Assembly: GCA_039707465.1 (NCBI GenBank) | Contig: CM077644.1 | Location: forward strand, 196,699,962-196,763,961 | Length of the DNA stretch: 64,000 bases | Direction: 5' to 3' | DNA from: Rhabdophis nuchalis | Lineage: Eukaryota > Chordata > Lepidosauria > Squamata > Natricidae | Part shown: positions 20,215 through 32,038 of the stretch, piece after piece | Position numbering within the stretch: the first letter of the stretch is position 1 | Layout: each line of letters starts with the position of its first letter | The notes under the pieces: model-generated | Told to the model about the DNA's origin: nothing | Database searches by the model: none | The model's input: only the letters and a program-made list of their open reading frames with translations | Position numbers and translations under genes: made by a program

Positions 20215-20990
20215 TTTAATTAATCATTTATTGTTATTTATTAGATTTTTAAGGCTGCCTAACTCCAAAAAGTCTCTGGGCAGCTTACAATATATCAAAT
20301 GCACGAAGTTAAAAAAACCGCATATACAGTAAATCATGCAACTGCCTAGTTCAGAAAAAATAACAGACTTTAAGGACTTCTAAAATATAAGGAGAATCGG
20401 ACCCATGTATATCTCTGGGTAGATATTGTTCCAGAGGGTAGGGTCTGCCACAAAAGCCCAGAAGATGTCAACAATTAATTCATGTCTATGGAGATTCTCA
20501 GTCATCTAGGTCATAGTTGTCCCAAAGGTGAATTTTCAAGAAGCAGCTGGATTTTCTTGATTTTCTTTGAAGACCTTTCACTTCTCATCATGAGAAATAA
20601 AAGGTCTTCAAAGAAAAACAAGAAAGTCCAGTTACTTCTTGAAAAAGCACTTTTGGGACAACTATTAATTCAGTTGGAGTGCACTTCTCTGCCTGAATGC
20701 ACTGGTTGGGAAGAAACAACTTGACTGACAATCTCTCAAATAGCCAGGTCCTAGGCCAAGAAGAGCTTAAAGATCATTATCAGCATCTTGAATTCCATCT
20801 GAAAGCCACCTGGTGACCAATGCAGCTCACATAACAGCAATACCATGTGGACATTTTGAACTAGCTGTAGCTTCCGAATGATCTTTAAGGGCAAGCCCTT
20901 GTGGAACTTATTCCATTAGATCAATTGTGAAATGAATAAGATGTGACCTCCTCGTCACAGAAAGGAACTCCTAGTTGAGCAAAGGACGCA
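20215..20990 (-). mobile_element. Old L2-like LINE 3' fragment, minus strand
   Basis: Plus-strand phrases (CTCTGGGCAGCTTACAATAT; GTGACCAATGCAGCTCACAT; GAACTAGCTGTAGCTTCCGA) match the reverse complement of the RT C-terminus and 3' end of the L2-like LINEs here, heavily decayed. It is interrupted by a palindromic MITE at about 20,480-20,670. Confidence 0.6.
20480..20670. mobile_element. Palindromic MITE
   Basis: Inverted repeat around a centre near 20,588: TAGTTGTCCCAAAGGTGAAT at the left and CACTTTTGGGACAACTA at the right, with CTTTGAAGACCTTT and AAAGGTCTTCAAAG flanking the centre. It sits in an old LINE fragment. Superfamily not assigned. Confidence 0.6.
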
Positions 20991-23795
20991 TTAATGCATA
21001 AGATAAACTTATGCAAATACCTTCCTGGCTACAGCTTCCACCTCCTGTTGATAGGTCTGCCTTCCTTGACCTTATGCGAGGTAGCCACACCAGACCTTCT
21101 TCCCAAATCTGTTTTTTCTGGATTCTGAAAAAGTTTCTGAGGCCTTCTGAGAAACGTGCATGATTTGGGGTTGGGTATGTGTGATTTGGAGAGTGGCATA
21201 CACATCCTTATCATAACGTTTTGAAAGGTCTCAGAAGCTTTCTAAAACATCACGAGAACATTGTGTGTAAATTAGACAATAGCTATAGTACTGGGGTGGC
21301 TGGCCACAGTGTGGAACTTCAGGTGGTATTCATTAGTGGCCTTGGTGCAACTGAAGTAAAAGCTTGGGGTGACAGTGGCTGCTGAGATTGCTTAAAGGCC
21401 TCAAGTCTCTAGTTCAGCTCCAATGTTGCTGGCATTGCCATAGCTGCCAAGAAATGCCATTATGCAGGGCAGCCAGAGATGGGGGGAAGAGTTCAAGACA
21501 AAGTAGTACCTTCCCTTACAGATGTTCTGGGCTAGAAGGGACCAATTTGGGAATGGTTTAAATAAGGACAGGTTCTTGTCAGTGTCCTGTCTCAGGAAAT
21601 GCAGCCACAACCACAGAGAGAGATGTTTGCAAAACATACTGGGAAGATTGTGAAGCAAATAATTTTCATTGAAAAAAATATGTTTAGAATTTAGCATATC
21701 CCTAAACCAAGCTATAATAAAACATGTGGAGAAGGCAGATTTTTAAAAACCACACTTTGAAATCAGTGGTAGCAGTCATCTAGCAGTCATTTACCATGAT
21801 CAGCAGATATCTCAAGTAAATTCATATCAAAACGAGAAATAAAACAATAGACAAGTCCACCTTCTGATCTCCTGACATAAATCTGGTTAATAGAAGGAGT
21901 CACAAAGTAGAACTATAGGAGTCTTTGCAGAGCTTCGGTCTGTTTTACTCTTCTTTCTGTCCTATGAGAAAGAGGAGATTTACAACTAAAGAGCTTGAGG
22001 GAAGAATTATTTAACATAATGTAATGTAATGTATATAGATACCTATCTCAAACCAGTAGTTTTGGACAGTGAACAATCATAAAAACAATTAAAATAGTTA
22101 AAACACAAAGCAAAATTAAATATAAATCGATGCCAAAATAATCAATTAGCTTCCTTCTATCCTGCATCTTCTGCTTTTGATTCTGAATGGCCCATTATTC
22201 ATCTGCCTTTCAACATTTTTTCTGTAAAGAAAAAAAACCCAGCAAGCTATCAGCTGTATCATCTGGCTTACGGTAAGGTTGTTGTGCAAACACATCTAAA
22301 GATTCTGTAATTTTCCCTGGTGTGTGTATGTACATGTTTTGAAAGGAGTGGAATTTAGAGAACAAATTTAACCTTTGTTTGGAATTGTTCAGATTTGTCC
22401 CTGTGTGGCCTCCTTTATGTGGGAAACCTTAACAGTAAAACAGGCTAAGGTTTGTTTGTTTTTTAGTATTATCTCTTGCTACATATTTAGTGGCTTTTTC
22501 ATGCTGAGTGTGGTTGTTTTTCTTTGCTGGAATTTGGGTTCTGACAGTGTCTAACTGCCCCACTCTAGGTTAAGATATCCTTAATGCTGATATTAAAATT
22601 AAACACATTCATAAAGCATATAATTTAAAAAATATTATTCACATCGCTTTTCAAGAGCTATCTGACAAACAGCCCCCAGTATTATCCTTTGCTGCAGAAG
22701 TCTCCATTATAGTAATTGCTCATAAAAAAGGCTTGAAAATTATTTTACCTACAGGAGAAATAGTTATTGATCATAATAGTCAGAGTAATGTATTATTCTG
22801 TTTGCAACTCAGTTATTGTTTCTATCCAACCTGGAAGATATGTATCAAGTAAACAACTGTTTTGAAAACAGATTAGTAGAATATTTTATAAGCCTTATAT
22901 TACGATAGAGTTTGTGAAGGTAGGTTTCATTCCAAAATGAAAATACGTTTCATGACCCAAAGCAGCCTTCTCTCCAGATGAGACTGGGGGAATTGTGTTG
23001 CAATACTAACACATCTGGAAGGGATCATTTTGAGGAAAGTTAGCCAAAAAGGGAACTCTTCAACAGCTGTACCATACTGCATTAAGCAAAAAATGTAAGG
23101 GGGGAGGAGAATGATAATGAAAAGAAACCTTTGATAAAAAGGTGTTTCAACTTTCTTGCTGGTACCCCCTTGATACTAAAAAGGAAGTCAGTTCCTCAAT
23201 TTTTCCTCAGGAACAAAGAGGCATTAATAGCATTGTGACAGAAGAAATGATAAAGTAAAATCTCCATTAAACTAAACTTGAACTTCTGGTAACTTCATAG
23301 ACAGCTCTATGTTCCTGGGATTATGGAATCAGAGAGCTAGCTTCGTTTGTCTCAGAACAAGACACTATTTTTAATTTTATTTTTTTTCTAGCTTCTGCTA
23401 GAAAAATCCCAGTGAATCCCAGTGACATGTTGCTGGATACTTATAAACAATCATATGAAAGGCAGAAAGCAATGGGCACAATCCTTGATAAGTAAGCTAT
23501 ATGCACAACACTTGAGCCATTTTTTTTCTTTAAAAAAGGGTTTTTGGGGATTTCATCAGACTCTTAAAGGGATTCATGGCCTAGCAAAATTAAGAAAACC
23601 TGGCTTATCATAATAAACTGCACAAATTTATTATATTCACTAAACCAGATGTTAACTTAATGTGTTGTGTTAATCAGAAAAATAATTCAATGAGATTTAA
23701 AATACTGTTCAATTCACTGAACCAAGAAACTAGAAAAAGAATATTGTATTGTTTTTGAGTTTCACAGTATTTCCTTCATGCCAATTTCCCTGGTT
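20991..23795. other. Intergenic DNA, no gene or young repeat recognised
   Basis: AT-rich with poly-T near 23,380 and 23,519. Short open frames lack codon-level or domain support. Confidence 0.4.
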
Positions 23796-23796
23796 G

Positions 23797-24282
23797 TGTA
23801 GGACATTAGCACCTACCCCTCTCCTATTTTAGGAAATATTAAAAGGACAGAATATTTTCCCTAAAAGGGAGGCCGAAAATCATCCCCCACCTTTGTCAAT
23901 GGGCCATTAAGGCCTGAGCCAGTCTATTCTATATAACAAAGATGTATCTCCTTCAGGCAGAGCCATAATAGGAATCCCGAAGCCCTTTCAGTACATCATC
24001 ACCCAGCAAGAGTCAACCAAGCTAGGGACTCAGGATAGCCTACACAGCTGCCCCTGCATGGCCCCATGGGAGTCTGACAACCTATCAGAATACAAGCTCA
24101 AATTCAAAAGCCCAGAGAGGGCATAAAACCAGGGCACTCTCAGTATCTCTTCCCTTTTCCCCCAGAACCTCAAACCATGTGGTCCTGTTCACCATTAAAA
24201 ACCATTTTTCCAAGCAGCCTCCATAGTTCCAGTGTCTTTGTTCCCACTTGGAACTGAACCCAGATAGACATTTCTTCCAACA
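23797..24282 (+). mobile_element. Probable solitary LTR (endogenous-retrovirus-like)
   Basis: Starts TGTAGGACATTAG and ends TTCTTCCAACA. In plus orientation it has a TATA-like GCATAAAACC near 24,123, about 70 bp before an ATTAAA polyadenylation signal near 24,197, then a U5-like stretch. No second LTR and no clear target duplication were found, so the call rests on LTR-like structure. Confidence 0.45.
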
Positions 24283-24600
24283 ATTGTATATGAGAATATT
24301 TAATCCATAATTCTATAACTCTTTTTCATTTCAAGTTTCTATTCTAAAGATGTGAATATATTCAGGTTCCATAAAGTATGATACGAACAATGTATTTCTC
24401 TAATTACAAAGTAAGCATTCCCATCTATGAAACCCATATTTCCAACATTTAATTCTTTTTTAATTTTGAAGTAACCAATAGGATTTAATCTTGGCTTATC
24501 CATTAGTTGAGAAAGTCTTATAGAGATATACACTTTTTATAAAATTCTATGGAATCCATCTTTGATAGAGATATAGGATTCTTCTGTTAAACACATAGGC

Positions 24601-24806
24601 CCATGATGGTGAACCAAAGGCATGCGTGCTGGAAGTGGCATGCAGAGCCATCTCTCCAGGCACACGTGCCATCGCTGGTTGCTCTTCCAGGTTCCAGCAT
24701 GCTGGCCAGCTGGTCTTCACGCATGTGGGAGTGCCAGAAACTGGAAGAGCTGCTCTTCCTTTTTCAGTGTGTGCCCACTCAGTGCTGAAAAGGTTCGCCA
24801 ACACTG
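24601..24806. mobile_element. hAT MITE (206 bp) with perfect 8-bp target duplication
   Basis: ACATAGGC occurs at 24,593-24,600 and 24,807-24,814. Ends: CCATGATGGTGAACC at the left and, on the minus strand, CAGTGTTGGCGAACC at the right. Same broad family as 18,668-19,034. Small open frames on both strands are incidental. Confidence 0.85.
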
Positions 24807-24814
24807 ACATAGGC

Positions 24815-25965
24815 CCTCAACAACTGTGACCTCAAGGCCAGTTATTTCCTGGCAGATATTATTGGCCATTTGAAATGGTTGCATGTGCCTTGGATGCTGA
24901 TTCCAGTATTAGCTGCCAGGTAATTCTTTTCCAGTGGGTCACTCTGTCTTTAGCAAACAATATGGAGAAAAAGACTCAATCTGGAAATACTAAGCCATCA
25001 TCTATTTTCTAATGCAAAGTTGTTCTTTTTCTAAAATCCTGGCAACAGGTTCCCTTGAGCACTAGCACATGGGCGGGCAGGCAGTTATAAACATCAGATT
25101 CACTGGATGTTTGTTGGCTATGTCATTAGGATTGGCACTGACTACGGATTCTAAGTTACAACAGCTGGCCTGGCTGTCATCACCAAGGGACTACATACTG
25201 CCTGAGAATTAGTTTGAATAAGGCTATTAGATCAGCTAATAGTTTGAAAACTGATTACTCTAGATACATGCCGATTCTGAAATGCAGATGTGTGCTAAAT
25301 CATTATATAACATGTTTACTCTATATTTAATTGCTTAAACAGCATTGATATCTACGCATCATTTCAGGCACCTGAAATTAAAAAACCCACTTAGAAAAAA
25401 TTAGTTCTTCCTGTAACTGTAGATCTAATGGCCACTGTTTGCAAACAAGTCTCTTTATTGCAATAGTTCTGCACTGTTCTGGATTGCAAACAACTATCTT
25501 TATTGCAATAGTTCTGGATTGTAAACAGCTTTATAGTTAAAATGAGGCATGATTAATAACTTCATTTACACTTCTAAGTACTTTAGGGGGTGCAGTTCCC
25601 TAATATACAGATAAAGGGGCCTTGAATCTATGCAATAGCTCAATGTTTGAACTAAACAGATGGATTAGGATTTATCACTTAATAAAATAAAATTAGTTAA
25701 ATTTATTTCATTATTTTGCTTCTGGATCATTCAGTGTTTGAAACACCACAATTAGCCCTTTGAATTAACCTAGGGACTACATAAAACACTTCAACACTTG
25801 GATTAATCCAACACTTGGATTAATCCAACACTTGGATTAATCCAACACTTACTTAATCCAACACTTGGATTAAGTAAAAATTTCTGAACCATTTTCAAAA
25901 GGAGCAGAAATGATAAAACATTTAATATAGTAGTTGATATCATCTGGAACTCCAGTGACAATGAA
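24815..25965. other. Intergenic DNA with short tandem repeats
   Basis: A segment near 25,440-25,520 is tandemly duplicated (CTTTATTGCAATAGTTCTG twice). A 17-bp tandem repeat is listed separately. No gene seen. Confidence 0.5.
25791..25876. repeat. 17-bp tandem repeat
   Basis: About five units of ACTTGGATTAATCCAAC, the fourth shortened. Each unit contains the palindrome TTGGATTAATCCAA. Confidence 0.9.
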
Positions 25966-26345
25966 AAGGTAAAGGTTTCCCTGTCAGTTGTGTCTAATTT
26001 AGGGCATGGTGCTCATCTCTGTTTCTTGTCTGAGGGAGCCAGTGTGGTTCAAACTAAATTTCTGTGGTGATGTGTGGCCAGCATGACTATATGCCAAAGA
26101 TGCATAGAATGCTGTTGCTTTCCAAAGTGATACCTATTAATCTATTTGCATTTGCATGTTTTCGAACTGCTATGTGTGCAGGAGCTGGGGCAAGTAATAG
26201 GAACTTACCCCATTGCATGGAGCTTAGGTCTCAAACCCAGGCCATCAAATGTCCAGCTGACAAGCTCAATGTCTTTAACCATCTATCATATTTAGCCATC
26301 ACGCCCTCTCCAGTGACAATGATGCAAATCCAAATCAAGCCTTTA
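25966..26345 (-). mobile_element. tRNA-derived SINE-like repeat, minus strand
   Basis: Phrases GGTAAAGGTTTCCCTGTCAG, CATTTGCATGTTTTCGAACT and GCAGGAGCTGGGGCAAGTAA, then CTCAAACCCAGGCCATCAAA near the right end, match a SINE I recall as common in lizards and snakes. Its right part is a reverse-complement tRNA-like promoter region. Family name from memory is uncertain. Confidence 0.5.
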
Positions 26346-26956
26346 ATAGAGAATGCAATGCCCTTCAGAGCAGGCTAAGTTCCATTCAGATAACCAAATT
26401 TATTACCACAGTTAGCTTAATAGTATGATAGGAAGTGATATAATGCAGTGCAATTAGATTGAAAGCTACATAGAACTACAGCTATCATATAACACTAAAA
26501 TTATCATATGTCTGTAGTCCCTTGACAAGCTTCACAAATATATCTACCCCATCTTGTGGCAAACTGTAATACTGCTTCTTAAAAATTAGTGTCCAAAGAA
26601 ACTTTAGCATTGTGCTATACAGAGTTTGTAGAAAGGAAAATAGTAGATTGCTATTTATACTTGATACTATTTATACTTGATTGATACTATATAATTATAG
26701 CATTATAATTAATAGGCAATCTGGCACATTGACTTCCACTCTCTGTTATTTTCTTATAGACATACATTATTTATATTTATATGTCACATTTATATTTTCC
26801 TGCAATTGTATACAGACATTTGGAGGCATACAACATGAGAAACATTAATAACTAAAATATAAAAATCTACAGTCAAAAATGGGCCAACCTATATCCTGGA
26901 TAGAATCTGGTGTTGTATATGCTGCTTTTGAACAGAATATGTTCCTACATCTAGGA

Positions 26957-27063
26957 ACTTGTGGCCCCTGGCCCGGATGCATCATGTACTGGCCATGCCC
27001 CCGTTTAGCGCAGGGGAAAAAGCTCATGATACATCACGTGACAACATGAGTTTGACACCTCTG
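26957..27063. mobile_element. Short hAT remnant with near-perfect 8-bp target duplication
   Basis: ATCTAGGA (26,949-26,956) and ATCTAGAA (27,064-27,071) flank a 107-bp piece ending GAGTTTGACACCTCTG, the known 'TGTCAAACTC' type of hAT terminus on the minus strand. Confidence 0.6.
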
Positions 27064-27071
27064 ATCTAGAA

Positions 27072-27935
27072 GGATGAAATGGCATGTTGCTCTTTTTTTA
27101 CTAGCAATAAAAAACATCAGTGAATTTTCAGGCTTCGGTGTAAGTGATGCTAAGTAATATCTTTCAACTGTATAATCATTTGATTCCATCACCCAACCAG
27201 AAAGTAAGTAAACTGTCTGTGCTCACATCTTTATGTCTCAAATCTCATGTAAATCTCAATGCAAATAGTGGAGCTGAGCTGGGCATGAAATAACTTGATT
27301 TTGGTAGCTTTGGCTATCGAGGACATTTTTAAACAATGCTACCCCTTGAAACTATATTTCAATTATCTAGCAATAATGTGAGTTTAATCTATAAATTCTT
27401 GCAAATATTTAAGCCATAATGATCCATCTATTTAATATATTGACCTTTGGAACAGCCTTATGAACATCTACTTTAGCATATTGGATTTATTGAATTTAAG
27501 ATCTTTTGGGGGGAGGGGAGTGTTTTAAATTGCATTATTTTTGTAGTTGCTGTTCTGAGATTGAGAAATAATACTGAATAATTTATTTTTATATCTTTTC
27601 TGTGTGTGTGTGTGTGTGTAGACTATAAAGACCATCAAGGCCAATGTTTCATGTTTTTACAGAGAGGGTGGGGGATCCTCTGGTAAAAAATAGAGCAAAT
27701 TCAAGAACATCCTTCTATTTTGTTTGATATTATCTCTATGGACATGGATAGGTGCATCTTTGTTCTTTTCTTATTTGTTTGCTTATTTGCTTATTGTTTC
27801 TGCTGCCCAGTTTCCCACCTCCCTGCTCTCTCTTTCTGCCATTGTTAACTTAGCCCCTAGAATTTATCAGTATCCAGGCATGCATTAAGCACAACTGTTA
27901 TTTCTTCCTTTTCATTCTATAAAGGAGAATAAAAT
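27072..27935. other. Intergenic DNA with a (TG)n microsatellite
   Basis: A GTGTGTG run lies at about 27,601-27,620. Nothing else recognised. Confidence 0.45.
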
Positions 27936-27937
27936 AA

Positions 27938-28180
27938 AGGTGGGTGGCAATTCTTGGCCAAACCTGATTCAAAAGTTAAGCAAAGTCTGACTAGTCTTAT
28001 TTGGGTAGGAGATCACTAAAGAATAACAGGGCTGTAGATTAATTTGAGGAGTCAAACAAGTCTCCTGAAAGCAGGCAGTAGGAAATCACTTCTTGAAAGT
28101 TTTCATGCAAAGAAAATTGTATGAATGTAGTCTCCATGTAATCCCCAGCAATGGAGCTCAACTCAAGGGCAACATTACAT
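27938..28180 (+). mobile_element. 5S-rRNA-derived SINE
   Basis: The 5' half (CCTGATTCAAAAGTTAAGCA, then TTTGGGTAGGAGATCACTA) is a decayed copy of the internal-promoter half of 5S rRNA (compare CTGATCTCAGAAGCTAAGCA and TTGGATGGGAGACC). The 3' half has GGCAGTAGGAAATCACTTCT, AAGAAAATTGTATGAA and GGGCAACATTACATT, a SINE body and tail of a kind known in squamates. Not a functional 5S gene. Confidence 0.65.
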
Positions 28181-30162
28181 TTACTGTAGTGGACAAGTTG
28201 ACATTAGTGAATAGAATCATTTTATGCAAATGTTGACAATGATTGGTTATAGCAGCTGTCCAATTCCTTTTAATCTTTTCAACTTATTTCAAACTATCCA
28301 CACTTGCTTGACATTGTAATTATATGTGTAAGGACTTTCATGACTGAATATGTCTGAAATATCAATGATGTTTTTTTCCAGCAGAAATTCTTGAATACTG
28401 CTTAACCTGTTATCCTTGAGGAGCAATGGAGAAGCTTTTATGAAACTGATCAGAAGCAGCCTTAGGCTATATTGTTAGATAAATAATACCGCTGGCATCC
28501 CTCCCCAAAATGGTCAGCTGAAAGAATTGCAACTTATTAGTACACTACTAGGGCTTTAGTAAAGTCATCTCAAATAAAGCATATGTGTTCTGCAAATACT
28601 TATCCAAGGATTATACTGAGCTGGAAATAGTGGAAGGTAAGGTATTTAAAGAAAATATATTTAATTTTATGGTTAATAGTACTAAGGAAATCTTCAGAAC
28701 ACTAAAAATGGTGTGAAGAGTTCAAGAATTAAATAGAGAATGGATTAATATAAACATTTTCTCTTACTTCTGTTTAAATATAATAAGGAGTTCAGGAAAA
28801 TCCTTTGTTTTCATTTTCTTTTGTTCATTGCCCTTCTTAATATGTATTGTTATAAAATTATTGAATTGCAAAATTCTGCTTTCATCATTCACTTTTCCAC
28901 CACTATAATTCAAAATTGACAGTTCTGAGGAAGTGCTGAGTAAATTAAACTTGGTACAGTGAAAAATTCTGACATTTGCTTTTGATATGTATGAGCTCAT
29001 ATCAGTCATAACAATTTCAAGATTATCCCACTTTCTTTTTGCAGTTTGGTTAGCATATTGGTGGTAAGCTTTACCTGGTTTCTATACTGACCAGTCTACC
29101 AATCTGATGATTGTCCTTCCCAGCCTTCCATCCCTTCATCCATGGAAGCAGAAAGTCACCAATATTGAGCAGAATTCCTGGAAGGAGGGAGCAGGGAATC
29201 TGCTTTCCTTTTTCCTTCTTTCTAATGATCCTTTCCAGATTGCCATTTAACCACTGCTGTTTGCAATACATGTTATCTGGTTGGACAAACAGTCTTTGGC
29301 TGTCAAAAAAATTAATTGCTCTATGCTGTCTGGTATGTAAAACATGCCCTTTGCTTGGCTAGATATAAAGATTGGGAATGTCAAAAGCACAATTATATCA
29401 CACAGTCCTCAGAACTATTACATAGGAATCAAAAGCCAGGTTAGTCTACATGACCAGGTTGCCCCAGGACAAGCAATGCACCCCCTAGTGATTTCTCAAA
29501 GGCAGGGATACATAATATCCTTTCCACATCCCCAGCCTACTGGGAAGGCACCTACCCAAATCTTTTCCAGCTCTTTATCAAAAGTTATGTTGTCAAATTC
29601 CAAGTATTAGATATATAATCCAAATTTTATTACACAGCTACAGTACATTTATATGATTCACTTTCTCCCAAAATTTAGCAAACATAGCATGTTGTAAAAA
29701 CATGTTTTAAAGAAGCATTGTCTATATATCTCCAACAAAATGTTGTCCTAGAACTAGACATTCATTTTCTATATATAATGTAACTGAGTTCAATACATTC
29801 AAAATTCTATTTTGTCATTTTGTTTCAAGACTTCAGACATTATCAGTGAAAAGTGACAACCTATTTCTCTAGCTATATAATGTAACTAAGAGTCAGTTGG
29901 AGTCCATTTATCCTGTAATGAATAAGATTGGTTAGATACCTTAGCCTAATTCACTATTAAAGGAAGTGTCTCCTGAAACTTTGAGCAACTGTGTAATTAG
30001 AGTGAGATCTCTGGTTACGTTAAGTGTTTATTAAGGTGTTTTGTTCAACATCTTTCTTATTAAGTAGCTCTATCATGTTTACTCAAGAATGTGTGTTGAG
30101 AAGATGCATTCAATATGTGCATCAAGATTCAATTCTTTCTAAATTTCCAAAATTATTATATC

Positions 30163-30197
<35 letters not shown>

Positions 30198-31640
30198 GAA
30201 TAGAGCTGGAAGGGACCTTGGAGGTCAAGCAGGAGACCGTATATCATTTCATTTAATTATAGCCTTTCAATAAGGTACATCAAAGATCTTGATATTTCAC
30301 CTAAAATAATTGCTTTTCTTGATGCTGCATGCATGCAAACCTTTCAGTATTAATTAGTGCTCTGGCATCAATTTCTTCAGCATTTTGGAATATGTTATTT
30401 TGTTCAGAGATGGAAAATTGTTTTCAACCTTTTAATGGTGTAAAACAAACATTGTCTGAAATTCCCATGTCTAAAATTTAGCATTCCCCCACCACTTAAA
30501 AAGCACATATGTGGAGTATGTAGGGACTATGTGGAAGTTCTGTTATTGCTGGACAATCATTTCTAAAATAGCATACACCGTAGTATCTCTGGTTTTCCAT
30601 GCTTACATGTACTCCAAGAGAAAGAAATCATAAGAGAATTCCATGCTTGTATCTATTTCAGAAAAAGAGTCCTCACATAAATTGCAGAATGAATTAGACT
30701 CTTGTTATTAAGGTACAAACACTAGTACTTGCTATCGCCTTCAACAATAAAGTCAAAAACAAAGTTTAAAGAAATTCTAATGCATCCTGAAAATAAAACC
30801 TTTTGTATATAACACTAAAAGGCTAAGTAAGAATTGCATATTTACGAAGAAGTCATATACCTCACTTAGTAATGAAATGAATCTGTGCACATTTAAATGC
30901 TAATATGGATTGAAATTCCGTCAAGGTCAGTTACAAATCAAATCAAATGGATATCATTTCACAAGGACTTCTTAACAATATACACTTACCTAATGGCAAG
31001 CTGAGCTGTTAATGTCTGGTCCATGGAGTAAAATCAATTTAGCTTATGGGTACTCACCTGTAAGAAAAATAGTGTCTGAATCTTAATAAACTCTGATCAG
31101 AATTAGTATTATATAAGGATTGAAATATAGCTAACATCACATTTATGTGTTCATGCTGCAATGCTTGCATTAGAAAATATGTCTTGCAACGCTATTGAGA
31201 CTTTTAAAATTAATTTACGGCAAACCATAAAAAACACAAGGAAATTCAAAGAGAATTTTAAGATGACTGAAAAACAGTTTGTCATAGTTAAGTGATTTTA
31301 AGCTGGCATGAAGAATTTTAAAAAGAGTAACCAGTTATTCACAACACAGAAATTCCAAGTATCTTTATACTAATTGTGAAAATACATCGAATGAAATAGT
31401 GAGGCTGCTTAACAAAAGCAGTCACATGGAGGCATTTGAAATGATAGGTGAGGAATACCTGATTGCAGTAATTCCACCAGAATTCCACAGGGTGCTTTTG
31501 AGCTTCCCATAAGCATGTAGTTGGCCACAATATAAAACAGGATATAATTTTAGGTCTTTAACCTTAATATCAGCTCTTGCAACCATCTTACATTTTCAGT
31601 TTTTGCTTAACATCTATCTCTATTCTAATATGAAATTGTA
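28181..31640. other. Intergenic AT-rich DNA with few repeats
   Basis: Only a CR1 tail with an AATC microsatellite near 30,162-30,240 was recognised. No gene seen. Confidence 0.45.
30162..30240 (-). mobile_element. CR1 3' tip with (AATC)n
   Basis: An AATC tetranucleotide run abuts GAATAGAGCTGGAAGGGACC and TTGGAGGTC, the very 3' end of CR1 in minus orientation. Confidence 0.7.
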
Positions 31641-31643
31641 ATC

Positions 31644-31946
31644 TGTTAGATTAGACAAAGGAGTCCGACTCAGGCATGGTCAATCAACAGGAACATTTAT
31701 TCAGCAACTATTTACAATACACAAGAATCACTACTGGCAAGGCTTCCCTGTCTGACAGCCCTTTATATAGGCTTTCAGACAGGAACCCTTGCAGCAAGCT
31801 AGCTGCAACATTGTATCTATTTTCTAGACAGTCTCCTGCCAGCAGCGTCTTAGCCAATCAGACGCAGCTGCCGGCTCCGTTCTGGAATGTGGTGATTCAG
31901 AGTTCACCAGACTTGCTGGCACTGTCGTAGACCTGAGGACTTAACA
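31644..31946 (-). repeat. 3' LTR of the gypsy element
   Basis: 303 bp, TGTTAG to TTAACA on the plus strand. On the minus strand it contains a CCTATATAAAGGG TATA box and AATAAA at 31,696-31,701. Confidence 0.95.
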
Positions 31947-32038
31947 CTCCTTCCCCCAAGATCAGTGCACATGTGTCCAGTCTTTCTGTCCATCAACGTG
32001 TAGGCGCATGCGTACTCCTCCAAGTAGGCGGGGCGGTG

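Noticed and set aside
25791..25876. 17-bp array as regulatory repeat or CRISPR
   Set aside because: No spacers and only five units; a plain tandem repeat.
27938..28040. Functional 5S rRNA gene
   Set aside because: Only half of the 5S sequence is present, with many substitutions, and it continues into a SINE body.
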